Shown here piece by piece: positions 48,829-61,673 of a DNA stretch of 64,000 bases. A program made the position numbers and the translations under genes. The stretch is taken from NCBI RefSeq assembly GCF_901000735.1, contig NC_081549.1, positions 4,641,416 to 4,705,415 on the forward strand. The letters are read 5' to 3'. The notes beneath the pieces are model-generated. The model searched no databases and was not told the DNA's origin. It saw only the letters and a program-made list of their open reading frames with translations. This stretch comes from Corylus avellana. Its lineage: Eukaryota; Streptophyta; Magnoliopsida; Fagales; Betulaceae. Each line of letters starts with the position of its first letter. Position 1 is the stretch's first letter.

Positions 48829-50104
48829 AACTTCTTATGATAAATTCAGTGTTAAGCCAAGACCATGGCCTAATTTATTCGTAAATTTCCTCCTTAATAA
48901 ACCAAGTATATATGAGTTTGAAGGAATGAGGGTGTGGCAAGAAACTATACTCAAATTTTCAAAAGAAGGGGAGGGCCATGGCCAATATCAGCCCTGCTCT
49001 ACCTTCATCTTTGTTTGATTGTAATCAAATCCTAAGTATTTAATTACCTTATTTGTATTCTTTTTTTACTTATCCCTTTTTTCTTATAAATATGATGCAT
49101 TTTTATTGTTAATCAACTAAGTGAATAAGAGCACAATATAGTCATTTGAACTCTTCTTTAGTAGTAAATGTAAATGTATAACTCCAAACCCCAAAATTCT
49201 ATCTCTTTTCTCTCTCTCATTTTGCAAACCGCAGAGACGATAGAGTTTGAACTAACCTTTTCATTTTGAACGACATATCTAAAACTATTTGAACATTTTA
49301 CTCGTCTTCACAGGTACATATACACTGTTTGTTAAACTCTTTCCCTTCCTCTCAACATTATTTACTTCATTTTTTTTTTTAAAAAAAAAAAAAAATTAAC
49401 ATTAAAATATTTTCACTTTTTTCACTTTTTATACCGCATAATCTATTTTAGAATATTCTTTTTTTTTTCATTCTACAAACCACCTCTTCACCATCTCCAC
49501 TCTCTTAACTCTTTTTTCTTTTTTCTTTTTCTTTTTTTTTTTTTATGAAAAACTCAAAATGATAAAGTGAAAAGATGGTGGGGAGATGTTTTGTAGAATG
49601 CATTGCAGCATTCCTCATCTATTTTTTATTAATAAAATCTATTCCTTAGGACAGCAATGTTTCAAAGAAGTTACACACACCTAACATGAACAGAACTTGC
49701 TGTCTTCAAGAAGTAATGCACCTAACATGATGAACTTGCACAGTGCACATAGCCACGTACTCTCAACTTTCATATTAATATCGACAATGGCTTTGTACGA
49801 AAAGCCAAATCCTGCGAGCCTTTTTATGTGGTCAATGCCGGGGTGCTACTAATCATTTTCCTCTAAGCCGTAGGCGGCATCTCAACTCATCACCATTCAT
49901 TCACGTTGGGATTTCTACTAATTATTTGTTATAATTGTTAGCCTTTTTTTTAATTAATTAATAGGAGATAGCTCATGTGAGGAGAATATGTTCGGATTTG
50001 AGCCGATTTAAATTTATTTGGACATAAATTATAGAATCTGACTTCCATATTGTTATTTTTATTTTATTATTATTATTTTAATAAAAGCATCACTTGCATT
50101 TCAT
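48829..50104. other. Intergenic with a worn fold-back
   Basis: About 49120-49630 has mirrored ends (GCACAATATAGTCATTTGAA against a diverged partner) typical of decayed MITEs, with CT- and T-rich interior. No gene seen. Confidence 0.4.
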
Positions 50105-50375
50105 GGAAACTTAAAAAGAAAGAGCAATTTCTTCTTCCAAAATAATATCAAAGATACAATTTAGAATTTCATCGATCCAAACCTTATCTATGACTCGCTT
50201 CATAGCCTCTTTGGCTAATACATGAGCAGCATTATTACCACATCATCGTACATACACCACTTCGGGATATAGGCCAAGATTACCCGTATATCATCAATCA
50301 GTTGACCAAAGGATCGAGAAGTTTGTTCCCCAGCAGCTATCGCATCAACCACAGTCTTGGCATCTCCTTCCAAAC
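50105..50375 (-). mobile_element. LINE-derived RNase H fragment
   Basis: On the minus strand, read across a frameshift, a stretch encodes LEGDAKTVVDAI, then FGQLIDDIRVIL, then GNNAAHVLAKEAM. This matches the C-terminal half of the RNase H-like domain of plant LINEs (acidic EGD, and the R-x-GNxAAHxLA motif). Broken and partial. It abuts the region matched by the inverted contig (from 50389). Confidence 0.7.
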
Positions 50376-52241
50376 AGATACATGTTGTTATTTTAATAAC
50401 AGCATGTATGTTATAGTTTAATCAACGGTCAAGATTAAATATTTCAAAATCTCTCTTCATTTTCTCTCTTTTATTAAAAGTTTTTAAAAGTAAGTCAACT
50501 TTGAGATTGAATCTTAACAGTTACTTAAACAACAGCATACATGCATCTAAATAAATTATATATACACTACTCGTTCGCATTAACTTTTTAAATTACTAAC
50601 CGTTCGAACACCTAATGACTGTAGATTCATATTGTTCAATAAAACCTATACTAAAACTGTTAATAAAAAAGATCAAACAACAAAATTTATTTGCAAAAAA
50701 GAAAAGAAAAGAAATGATAGAAAATCATTATTAGAACCCCATCTTTTGGTAAAGTGGTCCCATGATGGCATTACACGTAAAATGGGTTATATTCCACCTT
50801 TTACAAAAATCCTTGATTCTTGCACAAATTCCCGCCTTGATCTACGTTGTTGTTGTTTGTTAAACTTGATTATAAAGCTGTGATTACTCAAAAAGTAGCA
50901 TAATTAATTCATAAAGACCAATATTTTTTTTATAAGTTTGATAATTGAAGTTTGAAATCCAAGGTGTTGGTTGAAAAAACATTCAGAATAGTCATGAGGA
51001 AAAGGTGGTGTCGGGGCATACATTTATGATGCTGTCTTGGGTTTCTTTCTGTAAAGTTAATTGTATAATGTAGCCGAAAGATTTTTGAAGCAGAGATGTT
51101 TAATGTTGCGACCACTTCTTTTATTCATGTTAATTTTGGTCTTTATTATCATAATATGTAGTGATTAGTGATTGGTAGGGGGTGGGTCACCCTACTGTCA
51201 TCTAGACATCTCTAGTCCCTACATGTCTTGGAGATGCCAGACCCCTAGGCCCTAGCCCCATTGCCAGGGTCCCACACCCCCCCATATCAAATAATTCCCT
51301 TCACGTTTGTTTTGTTTCAGTTTGGACTTCAGGGACGACGTGAGTCCTCAATGATTCACAAGCTTACAAAATTCGTGCTTAAACAAAAAACATAATTGAT
51401 TTGATGCTATTATTTTTTGAGATTAGTGAATTGTGAGCCTTCAATAGTGAGAGATGTTTGGACTTTATTAAAATTCTTAAAAAATAAAATAAAAATCAAA
51501 AGAGTATGTCTCGTTCATGTTTGAGATTGTATTAAGAAATATAACTTTTAAAGTTGTAAGGAGTTTTTTAAGAAACAAAAAAAAAAAAAAAAAAAATTAA
51601 AAACTTTATTTTAAAACTTTTTTCAAAAGTACTAATCTTAAACGGGCTAACACCCGTATCTTATTAAATTGCTTATTAAGATCAATGGGTAATACTATGG
51701 TCAACAAGTGAGTGCAGTTTGAGACCTATATGCTAGATAGGTATTCAGACAACTCAAACTCCACTTGTTCGGATTGTCGGAGCACTTGCCCAAGCAAGTG
51801 ATGCCACCCATTCGCTCACGTACTCCATCTTATTGCAAAGTAATAGGACAAAGGTATTGCATCACTAACCAAAAATTTGAGTGACTTATGTAATTTAGAT
51901 ATCTACATAAAGAGGGGGATTTTGATTTTCTATTCTGCCCTATACAATTGCTCTAATTGCGCATAATTCAACCTGCCAATGACAAGAGTCTTTTGTTGCA
52001 ATTATTATTATTATTTTTTCCTTTAAAAAAGAAAAAAGAAAAAAAGGGAAGAGATGTGACAGTTCGATCATGGTGGCACGATCTGTGCACGGGGTGCAGC
52101 GTTATTGAACTCTTTTCAGTAAGTAGTCATTGGAACAGTTACAATCTATCTTTTCACGCCTTCCTATAAATATAATACAAAATTTGAAAAGAAAAAAAAA
52201 ACAATATTTTTACGGTATACCTAGTTGAAAAAAAAAAAAAA

Positions 52242-52568
52242 AATTCTCTTTATTCTCGTTTTAGAGATTTTTTTAATTTGAACCTCAAAATTTAAAAATT
52301 GGCAATGTACTCTAAAATGTTTCAAAAATTTTAACTTTAAACCTTCCGTTACTAATTTCTGTTAAATTTGATGGAAGTTTAAAAAAAAAAAAAAATCTGA
52401 GGGTAATTATATAATTTCATAAATTTCTGTCAAATTTAACGAAAATTAGTAACGGAAGGTTTAAATTGAAAACATTTGAAACATTATGGGGTACATTTTC
52501 AATTTTTAAACTTTGGGGTTCAAATTGAAAAACTCCTAAAACTTCAGAAAGTAAAGTAAATTTTTTCC
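52242..52568. mobile_element. Imperfect fold-back element
   Basis: TTTATTCTCGTTTTAGAGAT on the left and AACTCCTAAAACTTCAGAAA on the right begin mirrored arms containing TTTAATTTGAACC and its complement. Partner of 22700-23022. Confidence 0.6.
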
Positions 52569-53745
52569 TAGAATAAAATAAATAAAACAACAGTATGCTA
52601 CTGGGGCAACCGAAATGGATTCATATTCGATTGCTAGGTATTTTAATTAAGTATTAATGAAAATTAGCTTTTATATTAATACTTAAAAAAACAAATTAAA
52701 AATTAATTTTTACGGTCACGTCATTTAAATTATATGACCGTCATATAATAATATATTAAATAATTTTTTAAAATATTATTTAAAAATACATGTTTGATGC
52801 GGTAAAACACGACCAAAACTCACTTGAAATTATTATTATTATTTTAACATATTCTTAATCGATTGAGCTATCTTAGGAACAAATTCACTCGAAATTATTG
52901 TACAAGGCTTTTGCGAAAATTTAGAATAATATGTTGTTAAAGAGACTCACGTCCAAAATCTATCGATCCCCTAACCTCGGCTAATAAAAGCAAATATAAA
53001 AAGCCTCTCGGATACTTAAAGTGAAGATTAGGTTGAACCATCATACTTTATCCTCAACTCAATAAAATAGTAAAGACTATTGTTTACAGTGCGTTAATAA
53101 TAACATTTAAATATTAAATTAAAAAGGGGGAATATATGATAACACACAAGGGACAATTAGAGGACAAAGTTTGCTTTTCCAAAGTGAACTTTGAAAACTA
53201 GGACAATAAATATGTATAAAGTATTGGCATTTCTAGGGTAACAGGATTGTATTAAGATAAGAGATTAAGACCACCCAATTACAATAACCTAACTACAATA
53301 CCTTGGGCTTGGACTTCTCTTTGTTCCAATTCGTCGTGGAACATGATCTCTCAATTTTAAATAAACTGGATAATATCTAATTAGTTATAATGGGTGTATA
53401 TTTTTGTCATTTCACTTTTTGAGGGAACAAAAATACTTATTCACTATAACAAACTGAATATTATTCACTTCATTTGAAATAGAGAGGATCCTAATTCGTC
53501 ATTCTCCCATTGTCTTCCTTCCTCTTCCACATGGAATTATTTATTTATTTATTTATTTTTAATTTTTATTCAATACAGGAAAGATGGTTACTAGGAAGCA
53601 CAAATTAATGTGGTACATATGGGCAGATATTAATTTATTAACGGTAATTATCTGTTATGTACTATTCGCTACTAACATATGCGGATCACAAATAATGATT
53701 TTAGAGTATGTGGATACTGTTAATATAACTGCATTAGCATATTCT

Positions 53746-53748
<3 letters not shown>

Positions 53749-53782
<34 letters not shown>
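53749..53782. repeat. (TA)n microsatellite
   Basis: About 17 TA units; the inverted partner has a 20-N gap and a poly(T) run here. Confidence 0.95.
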
Positions 53783-53786
<4 letters not shown>

Positions 53787-54072
53787 CACCAAAATGACGT
53801 AATTTTGGCGTTTAATGCCAAAATGATGTCGTTTTGCATTTGGTATAGAGTTATGTTTAGGTTATTTTGTTTAATCTCATCTCATATCTCACGTACTTAC
53901 ACCCACACCATGACACTAGGGCTTAAAAAAAAAATTATTAAATAGACCCAAAATACTAAAAACAAGTCCAAATTATTTTGAAAATCATTTAAAATAAGCT
54001 ATAATAGATATTCAAAGAAGGCCAAAAAGACTACAATAAACCAAAAAGGCCATTACCTAATAGGTAGAAAGC

Positions 54073-55400
54073 AAAAAATAACTACAAAATCGTGCAGATG
54101 CGGATATTGCCAATAACTGTATCCACATGTACAACCCTAGCACAAATGAAGAAGCAGTAAGCTCTCCAACAACTTTCCTAACTAGAATTACTGTACTTGA
54201 ATTAAATACAAAATAAGTAACAAGAAATGGGCCAAAAAATTGCACGATCATTAGTATCTAGGGCGAAAAATAATTAAACAATCACGACATTTATGTAATA
54301 TATGAAATGAATAAGTTAATTGAATAGCTTGAAAACAAGCTTGAGTGTGTTCAAAAAATAAATGAACCGAATTTGAACAAATTATTTAGCTTGATGACAA
54401 ACTCGAACTTGACTCGTATTCGAAAATAATTAAGCAAACAAAATTTGAACATTAAATACTTAGTTCGACTAGGCTCGATTGCAACCATATTCATAGCCTC
54501 TACATTGCTTTATCTTATAATATGATTGATAATTCTAAAAATAAAGGAGGGTTACGATGCTTTGTGAAGTCAACATCCTTTCCCATTAAATATAAAAGAT
54601 GATAAAACCCATTTCGAAAAAAGAAGCACAACTTTACACCCTTCCTTCCTTCTATGTATCCTTTTTATTTTTGTCCATACACCTGCCTACCTACGTACGT
54701 ATTCAAAAGTTCTCTTTGCACATTGTAGAGCAGCGCTCGCTGTATCGCAATACCACTTTATCTGTCTGTCGACAATTGGTCATATTTGTTTATTCTTAAA
54801 GTAGACAATTTATGTTTTATCAGAAAACTTTGTTTTTAACAAAAACAATAATAATAATAATGAAAAAAACATATTAATAAAAATATACTATCTTTTAATG
54901 GCAAGGGCATATATACTTACGGTTTGGGAAAGATGAATTGAAAGGACAGAAATGCTCTCCTAGGTTTGTGTATGGAATCTGCAAGGGTAAATTTTTGTTT
55001 CTTTCTCGAATCAACAAAAATCCACAGAGCCGTCTCTTGGGTTTGGAAAAATGATTTTTTTTTTTCTAGAGTAAAGAAAAACCTACCATTTTTCCTCTGC
55101 AATTTTCAATATTGAAAAGCAAACAACTTTTTTTTTTCTCAAAAGGTTTTGTTTTTACGTTTATTAATATATTTATACCTAAACTCTCAAATTGTGCCGA
55201 CCATTATGGTTCATAAAATATGTAGGCTATCCTTAAATGCTTGAAAATGACATTGATAGTAAATATGGCATGATATCCATAGATGCCTGCAGGCTGCAGT
55301 CAGTGGGAGTTTTTATGAAGCCTTAAATTCGGTCACTCATGACTGCCCATTTCTCGTGAAAGCCTACGTGAGAAAGAATTTCCTTCTTCGACTTGTTTCC
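54073..55400. other. Intergenic upstream of PXC3
   Basis: No gene recognised. Around 54320-54485 repeated AAGCTTGA, CTCGAACTTGACTCG and GGCTCG motifs resemble worn plant retroelement sequence. The part nearest 55400 is presumably distal PXC3 promoter. Confidence 0.45.
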
Positions 55401-55422
55401 ACTTTCCAGACCCACAAATCTC

Positions 55423-55469
55423 CCTCTCTCTCTCTCTCTCTCTCTTTCTCTCTGCTTTTCCTCTCTCTC
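55423..55469. repeat. (CT)n tract in probable PXC3 leader or promoter
   Basis: CT microsatellite interrupted by TTTCTCTCTGCTTTTC, followed by CTCTCTCTGTCC. Such pyrimidine tracts are frequent around plant transcription starts. Confidence 0.7.
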
Positions 55470-56139
55470 TGTCCATGGTGTAAGAAAAAGAAAAGCACCT
55501 GGACCGTGTGAAGCCTGTACCAAAACCTTGTACGCGGTACTCTTTTTCCTTCTCATCTTTCATTACTCTCGTTCATTCATTCCCAGCAGCCTTGCCTCTC
55601 TGGTATTTTCTTTGTTTGTCTCTAAAATCATCTTCTTTTTTGATAAAAGGATTGGCATTCCATGCTCAACCCATGTTACATAATGCGGGCCTTGCATCTC
55701 TTTTGTTTGTTTCCTCTTGTTTTGGTTCTTGAAGCACTTCCTTTGATATGGGTCTGTGAGTTTTGGTCCTAAATCTTGATTGGTACACTTATTCCTTGAC
55801 TGTAAGGGATTTGGTGTGCTCTGCAATGCTCGTGTTTCAAGGAATCTGAAATCCGGTTTCTTGAAACGGTCGAGGGGGACACGGGGTTTTGGATTTCTGG
55901 GATTTTTTTTTTTTTATCTGGTGAATGCCTTCTATGGTTCCCAGCAGGGTCTCTGAATCCCTTTGTTGAAGTGGGTGATACAAGCAGCAAGAATAAAAAA
56001 AATTGTGAGGAGGAAAAAGTGATTGTAGAGAGAAGTGGGATTCTAAATATTCTGGCCTTCTGATCACTGTTTTGGAGTCTGGAGAATAGATTTTAATTAT
56101 TTTACCAGTGCTGCCCCAGCAAAAGAAGGCAGCCCTACA

Positions 56140-59023
56140 ATGGCGATTTTGTTCTTTTTCTTTGTTTTGCTAGCTGGGTTTCTATCAAAATCCCAGCTCG
56201 TGGGTGCTCAGCTCCATGACCAAACTACATTACTAGCCATAAACAAAGAGCTCGGAGTACCTGGTTGGGGAATCAACAACTCAGATTACTGCTCTTGGCC
56301 CGGCATTGGCTGCGGTTCGAACCTTTCAATGGTGGAAAGGCTTGATCTTTCTCGGCGCAACCTCCAAGGTAATGCGACTCTAATTTCTGAACTCAAAGCT
56401 TTGAAATGGCTTGACCTTTCTAATAATGATTTCCATGGATCAATTCCTTGGGCTTTGGGAAATTTATCTGAGCTTGAATTTCTTGATTTGTCACTGAATA
56501 AGTTTGGAGGTTCGGTTCCTAGAGAATTGGGCAGTCTCAGAAACCTTAGAACATTGAACCTTTCCAATAACATGCTTGTGGGAGAAATACCAGATGAGCT
56601 CCAGAGTCTAGAAATGTTACAGGCTTTTCAAATTTCTAGTAATAAATTGAGTGGTTCTATCCCACTTTGGGTGGGAAATTTGACCAATCTGAGAATTTTC
56701 GCAGCCTATGAGAATGATTTAGGGGGTAGAATTCCGGATAATCTGGGTTCATTTTCTGAGCTTCAATCCCTGAATCTGCATTCAAACCAGCTTGAAGGTC
56801 CGATACCTAAGAGCATTTTTGTTTTAGGAAAGCTGGAAGTTCTGGTGCTGACCCAGAACAAATTAAGTGGTGATCTTCCTGAAGAAATTGGGAACTGCAA
56901 AGGCCTTTCTAGTGTCCGAATAGGCAACAATGATCTTGAAGGCATGATTCCTAAAACAATTGGAAATATTAGCAGCCTTACATACTTTGAAGCCGATAGC
57001 AACAAGCTTTCTGGTGAGATTGTCCCGGAGTTTGCTCAATGCTCTAATCTCAGCCTCCTAAATTTGGCCTCTAATGGATTTAGTGGAACTATTCCTCCGG
57101 AGCTTGGACAGCTCATGAGTCTGCAGGAGTTGATTCTCTCTGGCAACAGTTTGTTCGGTGATATTCCGAAATCGATTCTCGGGTGCAAGAGTCTTAACAA
57201 GCTTGATCTAAGCAATAACAGATTCAATGGCACTATACCAAATGAAATCTGCAACATGTCGAGATTGCAATACTTGCTCTTGAATCAGAATTCAATAAAA
57301 GGGGAGATACCTCATGAGATTGGAAACTGTTTGAAACTGCTTGAGTTGCAGATGGGTAGTAACTACTTAACTGGAACAATACCTCCGGAGATTGGTCATA
57401 TAAAAAACTTACAGATAGCATTAAATTTGAGCTTCAATCATCTCCATGGGACATTGCCCCTTGAGTTAGGGAAACTGGACAAGTTGGTTTCTTTGGACGT
57501 CTGTAACAATCGGCTCTCTGGTAATATCCCATCTGCTCTTAAGGGCATGTTGAGCTTGATAGAGGTTAATTTCTCAAATAATCTGCTCACTGGACCAATA
57601 CCCAACTTTGTACCATTCCAAAAGAGTCCAAATTCAAGCTTTTTAGGAAACAAAGGGCTCTGTGGAGTGCCATTGGCCTCTTCATGTGGAGGCTCTAGTG
57701 GTTCTGAGCATGAGAATGACCATCATAAGGTCTCTTACAAGATCATACTAGCTGTTATTGGTTCTGGTTTGGCAGTTTTTGTATCAGTAACTGTAGTTGT
57801 TCTGCTGTTTATGATGAGAGAGAGACAAGAAAAAGCAGCCAATGCCACAGGGGTTGAAGATGACGTAGACAATAACCGACCAACGATAATCGCTGGCAAT
57901 GTCTTTGTTGAAAATCTTAGACAAGCAATAGATCTTGACGCTGTTGTAAAAGCGACTTTGAAGGATTCGAATAAACTCATCATTGGCACTTTCAGCACAA
58001 TTTACAAGGCAGTTATGCCTTCCGGGCTGATTCTATCGGTGAAGAGACTTAAATCCATGGACCGGACTATAATTCATCACCAGAATAAGATGATTAGAGA
58101 GCTTGAAAGGCTGAGCAAACTCTGTCATGATAATCTAGTGCGACCCATTGGATTTGTTATCTATGAAGATGTTGCTCTTTTACTACACCATTACTTACCC
58201 AATGGGACATTAGCCCAGCTTCTTCATGAATCTACCAAGCAACCTGAATATGAACCTGATTGGCCCACACGACTTTCCATTGCGGTAGGAGTGGCAGAAG
58301 GGTTGGCTTTCCTTCATCATGTGGCAATTATCCACCTTGATATTTCTTCAGGTAATGTTCTTTTGGATGCTGACTTCAAGCCTTTGCTTGGGGAGATTGA
58401 GATATCAAAGCTCTTAGATCCATCCAGAGGCACCGCAAGTATTAGTGCAGTTGCAGGCTCATTTGGCTATATTCCACCAGGTAATTTTTTATGGTACTCT
58501 ATGTTAGAACATAAATAAATGATTAAATTTATCTCTTCCTATAAACTTAAAACTTTTGTGATAAGTGGTATTTAACACTCTGCAGTCAATTCTACAGTAA
58601 AGAGTTCGGTGTCTGTATAACCGTTGCTTTTATGAAACTATCACACCCCTGATCCTTTCTCTCATATTTGACTCTACCCATTTGTTTTTGCATTCAGAAT
58701 ATGCATATACAATGCAAGTTACAGCACCAGGAAATGTTTATAGCTACGGTGTAGTTTTGCTTGAGATCCTTACTACCCGACTACCAGTTGATGAAGAGTT
58801 CGGTGAAGGGGTAGATTTGGTGAAGTGGGTTCATAGTGCTCCAGCAAGAGGGGAAACTCCAGAGCAGATACTTGATGCAAGGCTTAGTACAGTTTCTTTT
58901 GCTTGGAGGAAGGAAATGCTTGCAGCCTTGAAGGTCGCATTACTCTGCACTGACAGCACACCAGCAAAACGGCCAAAAATGAAAAAGGTGGTGGAAATGC
59001 TTCAAGAAATAAAGCACAAATGA
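56140..59023 (+). CDS. PXC3: LRR receptor-like pseudokinase PXC3
   Basis: Plasma-membrane leucine-rich-repeat receptor-like kinase, PXC3-type (PXY/TDR-correlated, related to vascular signalling genes). Exon 1 56140-58480 and exon 2 58698-59023 splice (CCACCAG|AATATG) to 888 residues, against about 890 in Arabidopsis. In order: signal peptide (1-23), cysteine cap CSWPGIGC, about 18 LRRs (roughly 63-490), transmembrane segment 535-559 (starting IILAVIGSG), juxtamembrane stretch, and kinase-like domain from about 600. The Lys of the ATP site is present (SVKRLK, K635). The catalytic loop reads HLDISSGNV, so the Arg of HRD is Leu (H732-L733-D734). The DFG triplet is replaced by G751-E752-I753 in LLGEIEISK. 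These changes predict little or no catalysis and, as I recall, also occur in Arabidopsis PXC3. APE is present as PPE at the splice junction. No frameshift. Reading past the donor in frame gives a short false C-terminus that stops after about 12 codons. Confidence 0.96.
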
Positions 59024-61098
59024 TGGATTATTGTCATGAGTTTTTATGTAGGGAACCAATAGGATCAAGGCTCTGGAAACTGATGATAAATCTTCATATC
59101 TTAAAGGAATGGGAATCATGTTTTAAATTTTCAGCTCATTCCTGATTTTATCTTCCACAAAGGACGAGGTGTGGAGGTGGCAGTCCTTCTACATTTGTTC
59201 AGGCTGGATAGTTCTCTTGGATCATCTATCTGCTTTTTCTGTATCAAAGGGTTATTGGGAAATGGCAGCTTGTAATCTGTTTTGAGTTGGAAATGAAACT
59301 AGGTAGTGGGTCAATGCAAGGAGAGTTATCAAAGGAGACTGAGTTTCTGAAAGTCAATTACAATTTGCTAGTGAAGTTCTCTTATACTTAAAACTGTGTT
59401 TAAGATCTTCCATTGTATTCTGCGCAACTCCCCTTTCCATGTTTGATTCTGAATTTTTATTTACATGAAAACATAAGGTGATTTCCTTTTTGGCTCGGTA
59501 GGAAGTAAGATGAAAAAGTGAAAGTATATATATGACTATTTGTGGGGGGGGGGGCTGTCTTAAGATTTTATGTTATTATGCAAACACGGCAAATGGTTCG
59601 GTTTGTTGATGCTTTTTCTATGATGTTTTTTGTTTTTTTTTTTTTGTTAAAGAAGTGTTATGATATGACATAAAGGTAAAAATAGTTTTGAGTATAATAC
59701 GAATGATTTGTGTTTTGAGTTGTCTGTTAATTTTTTTATTTTGAAAAAGGAAAACAAAAAAAGTTATCAAACAAAGCCAAAGCCAAAGAATCGGAATTTA
59801 AACTTTATTATACGGATGCTTTTTAATTATATCGAGCATCAAGTCTATTGCAACTCACAAGTCTCTAGATTTGATTGAGTTTAACCAATAATGTAACTGT
59901 TATTCTTTTGAATAACTAAATTGCAAGAATTTTGAACAAATATATTATCTCTGATTCTCTCTGCCTTCTTATAGTAAACGAAAGTTTACAAATAATACTT
60001 AAAAAAAAAAAAAACTTTTAAAATGTTTTTACATGGGTTAAAATTTGAAAAGAAACAAATTGTGAGTTTAAATTTAAGAAAAAGAAAAAAGATAGGTTCA
60101 AATTTAAGAGATAACATAAGAAGTTAAACAAATAAATGTTTTCACTTTTTAAAAAACTTCCATTTATTTTGCAACATTCAAGGAAAACATGTGGGGATAG
60201 AATGAGTATAAAATTTGAGACACCAATAATTCAAGAATAGGGACCAATGGATATTGGCCTAATCGGCTGCATATGTTTTTGGGAGTTGCACAAAACAATT
60301 CATTTTTGGAGAAGATCACCAGTATGCTTCATTACTCGGTGTGAAATTGCAGCTCAGAAAGGATTACAATGTTTTGTCAATGGTGGTAATAAGATAGACG
60401 AATTTTCAAATACAATATAATGGATCGTATTATTTTTTGATCTTTGTTTTGATTCTCTGTAATTTTCTTTTGCTTTGGTCTTTGGTTTGCTGTTGCAATT
60501 TTATTTTCACTCATCTATATATTAAAAAAAAATTAAAATTAAAAAGAAAAAAGAAAACCATGATTCTTTGTCCAATAGACAAAAACCAAGGTTGGTGGAA
60601 TAAATCTGCTGAAATAGATAGGAATCGAGGAGGCACATGATAATGCTAGACATGCATTTTACGCTCAGGCGAATACAATTCGCCTTGCATAATGCCTATG
60701 CCCACAATTCTTCTAACGAAGTATTGAAGTTAATGTCGCATTCCAAGTGAAGAAGAAGAAGAAGAAGAAGAAGAAGAAAAAAAGCATAGGAAATTAAAAC
60801 ATAATCACAAGGCAAATATAATTGCAACCAAACATGAAAATCAGAGAGAAACAGAAGAAACTCACTCATTCTTGTTTGTCATAATCACACCTGGCTGAAA
60901 ATTTATTAGGCAGAACTTATTGTAATTAGATTACAAGTAGCACACCGAACATAAAAATTGGAAGAAAGAAAGAAACACAAGATTTTCTGACATTTATTCA
61001 GATCTATCTTTCCAAGCATCAAAAAGGAAGAACATAGTTTAGGACTAGGAAGTTCTATCAGAGCAGGAGGGAACCAATTAATTGAAAGCATGAAATCT
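59024..61098. other. Spacer between convergent PXC3 and ESSS genes
   Basis: Holds the PXC3 3' UTR (first few hundred bases), then AT-rich DNA without a gene. A (GAA)n repeat is at 60749-60777. Confidence 0.6.
60749..60777. repeat. (GAA)n microsatellite
   Basis: About nine to ten GAA units followed by an A-run. Confidence 0.95.
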
Positions 61099-61666
61099 TC
61101 AAGATTCAGTGCGGGACTTAACAATGAAATTCTGGCGACTGATGGGATTCATGACCACTGGTGGACCTGCAGTACGAGGCCATGCCTGGAATTTTTTGTC
61201 GGTTTCTTCCCACCATTCCTTGTTTGAAACAGTTTTTGGAGTAGTACCTGGATCATCAGAAAAATCAGCAATTGTCTCATCGTATCAAGCCACAACAATA
61301 ACTTAACAGGACTGAAGCTTCAAGTAATCGTGCTTTACTTAATCTGGTGAATTTGGCAATGCCCAAATGGCTTCACATTTATATAAGTGAAGCTTCTGTC
61401 TCTACACTCCTTCTCTTGGATATGGTCCTTGAAGTGTTTCTCTTTATCATCTTTCTTAGATTTACTAAACCTCTCTTTTTTAAGGATTGTACTTATCTCC
61501 CATGTAATAGTGTAGTTCAATTTTCAGTAAAATTTTGTCATTCATCAGGGCGAGGGGGAAAAAAAACCTCACCTCCAAATATCTTCTTATCAGCAAGATA
61601 ATGGTCACATACAAATGCGATTGCAAATGATCCCATGATAGCAGGTACGATGTACTTGGCAGCCAT
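61099..61666 (-). CDS. Complex I ESSS-type small subunit, mitochondrial (80 aa)
   Basis: Exon 1 61666-61573 and exon 2 61247-61099 (minus strand) splice to 80 residues. One transmembrane helix lies at about residues 6-24 (IVPAIMGSFAIAFVCDHYL), then KKIFGGTTPKTVSNKEWW and a conserved tail with FQAWPRTAGPPVVMNPISRQ. I recall this sequence as the plant ESSS subunit of NADH:ubiquinone oxidoreductase (At2g42310/At3g57785 type), an accessory subunit of the inner-membrane arm. The name rests on memory; the gene model is firm because both exons are open, in phase and GT-AG. An acceptor (GATGCAG|TTTGAACATGG) lies 7 bp before the ATG, so the 5' UTR is probably spliced to an exon at about 62973-63060 with donor CTCCAG|GTGATT. 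Confidence 0.75.
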
Positions 61667-61673
61667 GTTCAAA

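Larger units (their letters stand above)
50389..54072. repeat. Inverted partner of contig 21106-24871
   Basis: Matches the reverse complement of 21106-24871 along its whole length. It is continuous with DNA on both sides, so this is probably the true location. No gene; a fold-back element lies at about 52242-52568. Confidence 0.88.

Noticed and set aside
55323..55563. Two minus-strand frames over the CT tract
   Set aside because: Produced by the GA/CT microsatellite (Arg-Glu repeats).
56286..57998. Series of minus-strand frames opposite PXC3
   Set aside because: Regular LRR codon usage leaves the complement open; no domain and no splice support.
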